The translations under genes and the position numbers were made by a program. From the NCBI GenBank assembly GCA_002699025.1, contig PABA01000098.1:1-64000 (forward strand): a stretch of 64,000 nt of DNA, in the 5' to 3' direction. The notes under the pieces were generated by a model that worked only from the letters and a program-made list of their open reading frames with translations, did no database searches and was not told the DNA's origin. This stretch comes from Sandaracinus sp. GTDB lineage: Bacteria > Myxococcota_A > Polyangia > Polyangiales > Houyiibacteriaceae. The stretch's first letter is position 1. Every line of letters begins with the position of its first letter. Of this stretch, positions 60,521 through 64,000 are shown in pieces.

Positions 60521-62134
60521 ATGAGCGAGACGCGCGAGCGGAGCTTCTGGGGGTGGGGCTGGGCCGACCAGTTCCAGGATCGGGAGACGCGGAAGGGCTT
60601 CGGCCAGCAGGTGCAGGGCATGCTGGGCTTCGCGCCGCAGGAGGTGCTCGACCCGCCGGCGCTCGAGGCCATCGAGCTCGACGCGCCGCGCGCGAAGCCG
60701 CCGGCGAGCCTCGGCTTCTGCACGGACGCGCCGGAGGCCCGCATCCGCCACACCTACGGGCGGGCCTACCGCGACATCGTCCGTGGCTTCTACGGCGACT
60801 TCCGCGCCGCGCCCGATCTCGTCGCCACCCCTTCGTCCGAGGACGAGGTGCGCGCGGCGCTCGAGTGGGCGAGCGACGAGGGCGTCATCGTCGTGCCCTA
60901 CGGAGGCGGCACGAGCGTGGTCGGGGGCATCGAGATGGCGCGCGAGGAGGACGGTCGCGCCGTGCTCTCGCTCGACCTGAAGCGCCTCGACCGGGTGCTC
61001 GAGGTCGAGCCCGTCTCGCGGACGGCGCGCATCCAGGCTGGCGCCACCGGGCCCGTCCTCGAGCAGCAGCTCGCCGAGCACGGGCTCACGCTCCGCTGCT
61101 TCCCGCAGAGCTTCGAGTTCTCCACGCTCGGCGGCTGGCTCGCGACGCGCGCCGGCGGCCACTTCGCGACCGTCTACACGCACGTCGACGACCTGACGGC
61201 GTCCGTCCGGGCGCTCACGCCGCGCGGCCCCTGGGAGTCCTGGCGCCTCCCCGGCTCCGGCGCCGGCCCGAGCCCGGACCGCATGCTCCTCGGCTCCGAG
61301 GGCATCCTCGGCGTGATCACCGAGGCCTGGATGCGCGTGCGCCCGCGCCCCGTCTTCCGCGCGACGGCCACCGTGCACTTCCGCGAGTGGGACGACGCCG
61401 TGGCGGCCACGCGCGCGCTGAGCCAGTCCGGCCTCCACCCGACGAACTGCCGGCTCCTCGACCGGCGCGAGGCGGCGCTGAACTTCGTCACCGGCGACGG
61501 AACGCACGTGCTGATCCTCGGCTTCGAGGGCGCCGACCACCCGCTCGAGCCGTGGATGGTGCGCGCGCTGGAGCTCGCGGCGGACCACGGGGGGACCTGC
61601 CCGAAGGGGCCGGTCTACCGGGAGCATGGCGAGAAGAGCGGCGAGAGCGGGAGCGCGGGCGCGTGGAAGGCCGCGTTCGTGCAGGCGCCCTATCTGATGA
61701 ACGTGCTCGTGAGCCTCGGGCTGCTGGTCGACACCTTCGAGACGGCGATCCCCTGGGATCGCTTCGACGCGCTGCACGCGGACGTCGTGAAGAGCGTGCG
61801 GGGGGCGATGAAGGAGCACTGCGGCGGGGGCTTTCTGAGCTGCCGCTTCACGCACGTCTATCCGGACGGGCCGGCGCCCTACTTCACGTGGATCGCGCCG
61901 GCACGGCGGGGCGCCGAGGTCCGGCAGTGGGACGCGATCAAGGCCGCCGCCGGCGAGGCGCTCGCGCGGCACGGGGCGACGATCACGCACCACCACGCCG
62001 TCGGGCGGACGCACCGGCCCTGGTACGACCGGCAGCGGCCGGAGCCCTTCGCGATGGCGCTCCGGGCGGCGAAGCGCGAGCTCGACCCGGCGGGGATCCT
62101 CAACCCGGGCGTGCTGGTGGACCCGGAGGGCTGA
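60521..62134 (+). CDS. FAD-dependent alkyl-dihydroxyacetone-phosphate-synthase-like oxidase
   Basis: 537 aa. FAD_binding_4 (PP-loop) fold: VVPYGGGTSVVGG (124-136) for the pyrophosphate of FAD, then PQSFEFSTLGGWLATRAGGH and YTHVDDLTASV, both characteristic of alkylglycerone-phosphate synthase (AGPS). The C-terminal motif HHHAVGRTHRPW (490-501) contains the active-site His cluster of AGPS. AGPS replaces the acyl group of acyl-DHAP with a fatty alcohol to start ether-lipid synthesis, and myxobacteria make ether lipids. ATG at 60521, 23 bp after the cytochrome c-NnrU gene. The acyl-DHAP synthase partner is not in the window. Longer in-frame reading upstream is a shadow of the previous gene. Confidence 0.88.
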   Translation: MSETRERSFWGWGWADQFQDRETRKGFGQQVQGMLGFAPQEVLDPPALEAIELDAPRAKPPASLGFCTDAPEARIRHTYGRAYRDIVRGFYGDFRAAPDLVATPSSEDEVRAALEWASDEGVIVVPYGGGTSVVGGIEMAREEDGRAVLSLDLKRLDRVLEVEPVSRTARIQAGATGPVLEQQLAEHGLTLRCFPQSFEFSTLGGWLATRAGGHFATVYTHVDDLTASVRALTPRGPWESWRLPGSGAGPSPDRMLLGSEGILGVITEAWMRVRPRPVFRATATVHFREWDDAVAATRALSQSGLHPTNCRLLDRREAALNFVTGDGTHVLILGFEGADHPLEPWMVRALELAADHGGTCPKGPVYREHGEKSGESGSAGAWKAAFVQAPYLMNVLVSLGLLVDTFETAIPWDRFDALHADVVKSVRGAMKEHCGGGFLSCRFTHVYPDGPAPYFTWIAPARRGAEVRQWDAIKAAAGEALARHGATITHHHAVGRTHRPWYDRQRPEPFAMALRAAKRELDPAGILNPGVLVDPEG

Positions 62135-62206
62135 GGGCTGAGGGCTGAGGGTCTGCGCATCCTCGCCGCGTCGTGCGCGGGCACGGACGGGAAGCTGGCC
62201 GGCGCG

Positions 62207-62458
62207 TCAGTCGGCCAGGGACTCGAGGTAGAGCCGGTCCTCGCGGCGGAGGTTGATCATCCGCATGCGCACGCGGAAGCGGTCGTCCTCCTGGCGCTTG
62301 CTGCCGAGGCTCTTGGCCTGCAGGGCGCGGCCATCGACCTCGAGGGCGAGGGGCGCGCCGGGAGCGAAGGGCGCCGGCGAGACCACCTCCAGTACGCCCT
62401 TGTCGAACGCGACGAAGGCGCCCTCCCCCTCCGCGATACGGACCGCGGGCGCGCTCAT
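62207..62458 (-). CDS. Small hypothetical protein, possibly PilZ-like
   Basis: 83 aa. The chain is beta-rich: VRIAEGEGAFVAFDKGVLEVVSP, LALEVDGRALQAKSLGSK, then DRFRVRMRMINLRREDRLYLESL. The last segment loosely recalls the end of PilZ domains, but the RxxxR and DxSxxG c-di-GMP motifs are not visible, so this label is weak. The ATG overlaps the smpB stop (ATGA), indicating co-translation with smpB. Confidence 0.6.
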   Translation of the reverse strand: MSAPAVRIAEGEGAFVAFDKGVLEVVSPAPFAPGAPLALEVDGRALQAKSLGSKRQEDDRFRVRMRMINLRREDRLYLESLAD

Positions 62459-62940
62459 CGCCGCCTCATCGCGTCGCGGGCCTCCCGGAGATCCTGCTTG
62501 CGCCGGATGCTCTCGCGGTCGTCGTGGAGCTTCTTGCCCTTGCCGAGGCCGAGCTGGATCTTGGCGACGCCGTTCTTGAAGTAGACCTGCAGCGGGACGA
62601 GCGTGTAGCCGCGCGTCGTCAGGCGCCCGCGCAGCTTCTCGATCTCGCGCTTGTGGGCGAGCAGCTTCCGGGAGCGCTTGGGCTCGTGGTTGTTGTGCTT
62701 GCCGCCCTGCTCGTAGGGGGCGATGTGCATCTTGTGCAGGAAGAGCTCGCCGTCGTGGACGTCGGCGTAGGACCCCTCGAGATCGGCGCGGCGCTGGCGG
62801 AGGCTCTTCACCTCCGAGCCCTGCAGCACCATCCCGCACTCGATCGTCTCCTCGATCTCGTAGCGCTTGGCCGCCTTGGGGTTTCGGCACACGAGGAGCT
62901 CCATCCCCGGCACCCCCTTGTCGACGCGCTTCTTGCTCAT
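62455..62940 (-). CDS. smpB: SsrA-binding protein
   Basis: 161 aa, the normal SmpB length. Binds tmRNA and delivers it to stalled ribosomes. RNPKAAKRYEIEETIECGMVLQGSEVKSLR and ADVHDGELFLHKMHIAPYE are diagnostic; the C-terminal helix (KGKKLHDDRESIRRKQDLREAR) that enters the mRNA channel is complete. ATG at 62940. The tmRNA gene itself was not recognised near it. Confidence 0.97.
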   Translation of the reverse strand: MSKKRVDKGVPGMELLVCRNPKAAKRYEIEETIECGMVLQGSEVKSLRQRRADLEGSYADVHDGELFLHKMHIAPYEQGGKHNNHEPKRSRKLLAHKREIEKLRGRLTTRGYTLVPLQVYFKNGVAKIQLGLGKGKKLHDDRESIRRKQDLREARDAMRRR

Positions 62941-63010
62941 GGACCGTCCGAAGTAGCACGGATGCCCGCGCCGCGCCCCGCCCCATGAGCTCGGGGCGCG
63001 GGTCCAGCCC

Positions 63011-64000
63011 TCAGCGCCCCTCGGCCTCGCCGGACCGCGGCAGCACGCCGGCCCCCGCCCCCTCGACCACGGCGTCCGGGCCCGCCGGATTCCCGGCGGG
63101 AGCGCCCTCGGCGGCGTCTTCCTCCCGCATCGGCACGGCGTCCCGCCAGCCCCGCGCCACGAAGGCCCGCGCGTGCTCCCGGGCGAGCTGCGCGCCGGGC
63201 GCGAGCTCGAGGCCGGCGAAGGCGCCGTCGAAGGCCGCGAGCTGCGCGTCCCCGTCGGCGCCGCGCACCCACGCCAGCGCCGCGAGCTCGACGGCCAGCC
63301 GATGCACGGCGTCGTGGTCGCCGCCCTGCCGCGCCTCCTCGAGCGCCGCCCGCCGCCCTCGCTCCTCGTCCCGGTAGAAGGCCGCGCTCGCCGGCCCGAC
63401 GCGGGCCCAGCCCTCGCCCCCGAAGAGGAGAGCCACCGCCGGCGCCGTGCCCCGCGCCAACTCGGGAAAGCGCACGACGACGAGCGCCTCCGGCCGAGCG
63501 TCCCCGACCACGTCCCGGAGCCCTTCGACGCAGGGCTCTCCGCCGAGCCCCTCCTCCACGGGCGTGACCTCGCGGAGCGCCCCGCCCGCCTCGACCCGCA
63601 GGAGCGCCACGCAACGCCGCGCCGCCGCCACGTCGACCGCGTAGAGGGCGACCTCCGGCCGACCGTCGCCGTCCGGGTCGCTCGGCTCGACCTCGAGGAG
63701 CCCCACCTCCGCGCGATCGAGCCCCTCCGTGGGCGCCGAGACGGCGAGCGCCACCCCCCGCTCGGTGATGACCCGGACGAGCGTCTCCCCTTCGCGCCCC
63801 ATCGCGAACGCGCTCACGCCGGGGGCCTCCACGCGTGCGCGGAGCGTGAAGCCGTCCTCCGCGAAGCGCGCACGGAGGGCCGCCGCCTCCTGCGCCGGGT
63901 CGAGGCCGACCCGCAGGTACACCGTCGGGTCGTAGGGCGGCGGCGACTCGCGCGCGCAGGCCGCCAGCGCCAGGACGAGCGCGAGGGGCGCGAGCGGTTG
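63011..64000 (-). CDS. Hypothetical lipoprotein, 5' end beyond the window
   Basis: Partial gene, at least 330 codons. The frame stays open to the edge of the window, and the last bases encode LAPLALVLALAAC, an apparent lipobox signal peptide, so only the first few codons are missing. An internal GTG at 63922 is therefore not the start. The mature part is unrecognised: mixed alpha/beta with EVGLLEVEPSDPDGDGRPEVALYAV in the middle, similar to FG-GAP/VCBS-like calcium-repeat style DPDGDG motifs, although only one such unit is present. Located on the same strand as smpB, 70 bp away. Confidence 0.78.
   Translation of the reverse strand, partial: QPLAPLALVLALAACARESPPPYDPTVYLRVGLDPAQEAAALRARFAEDGFTLRARVEAPGVSAFAMGREGETLVRVITERGVALAVSAPTEGLDRAEVGLLEVEPSDPDGDGRPEVALYAVDVAAARRCVALLRVEAGGALREVTPVEEGLGGEPCVEGLRDVVGDARPEALVVVRFPELARGTAPAVALLFGGEGWARVGPASAAFYRDEERGRRAALEEARQGGDHDAVHRLAVELAALAWVRGADGDAQLAAFDGAFAGLELAPGAQLAREHARAFVARGWRDAVPMREEDAAEGAPAGNPAGPDAVVEGAGAGVLPRSGEAEGR

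Noticed and set aside
63011-63922. Lipoprotein gene beginning at GTG 63922
   Set aside because: The frame upstream stays open and encodes a lipobox signal peptide up to the window edge, so the gene is longer and simply cut off.
62455-64000. tmRNA (ssrA) next to smpB
   Set aside because: I looked for the tRNA-Ala-like ends with a GGTTCGAATCC arm and an ANDENYALAA-like tag near smpB on both strands and did not find them in this window.

Overview
The window is a GC-rich, densely coded stretch of what is probably a chromosome of a myxobacterium-like organism (phylum Myxococcota, most plausibly the Sandaracinaceae/Polyangiales side). This placement is inferred from four things: the very GC-rich third codon positions; several Cys-rich lipoproteins with Asp-Ala-Gly ('DAG') tails; an AgmX/PglI-type C-terminal domain protein; and a TatT/TatP pair. 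No 16S or other direct phylogenetic marker lies in the window.

Layout. 1-1035: repeat-rich DNA without a convincing gene. 1036-1953: a glutaredoxin / degenerate A-type (HesB) / rhodanese fusion. 2419-7985: a compact type II polyketide/fatty-acid-like locus with two ketosynthases, a short ketosynthase-like 'chain length factor' and a halogenase-like flavoprotein on the + strand, meeting a convergent ACP + GT2 pair. It resembles part of an aryl-polyene-type pathway but lacks many of the usual enzymes. 8305-11013: aconitase. 11606-12373: a Lys-rich small protein, tRNA-Cys and a terminator. 12582-17153: a membrane sulfatase-like protein with HEAT-like repeats, a UDP-galactopyranose-mutase-like flavoprotein and a Cys-rich lipoprotein. 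17328-26109: the classic rimP-nusA-ylxR-infB-ylxP-rbfA-nrnA-truB translation/RNA operon on the - strand. 26443-29520: a YbjN-like protein and an orphan TatT-TatP (TRAP-associated) pair. 29969-32559: divergent myo-inositol-phosphate synthase and CTP:inositol-1-phosphate cytidylyltransferase genes. 32727-37544: gluconokinase, cyclase, a Met-rich L,D-transpeptidase and an unknown membrane protein.

37712-41794: HU, ybeY, enolase and a biotin-carboxylase-like protein that has lost the catalytic signature residues. 41853-47291: unknown proteins, then an MBL-fold hydrolase and a sigma54 activator preceded by a good -24/-12 site. 47516-52010: cysC, then ruvX-mltG-DUF72 and a divergent glucokinase. 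52033-52845: three adjacent families of tandem repeats (18, 167 and 81 bp). 52846-58545: an AgmX/PglI-type protein, a UbiB-like kinase, a double cyclic-nucleotide-binding protein and a GT2. 58566-59026: a 215-bp tandem repeat. 59084-62134: a small lipoprotein, a cytochrome c-NnrU fusion and an alkyl-DHAP-synthase-like ether-lipid enzyme. 62207-64000: a small protein, smpB, and a lipoprotein gene cut by the window edge.

Most of the window is ordinary core metabolism and information processing. The parts most worth following are the partial ketosynthase locus, the cytochrome c-NnrU/ether-lipid pair, the pseudo-biotin carboxylase, the CDP-inositol pair, the orphan TatT/TatP pair and the intergenic repeat arrays. 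Many long open frames opposite or overlapping these genes are shadows created by the base composition and are not annotated.
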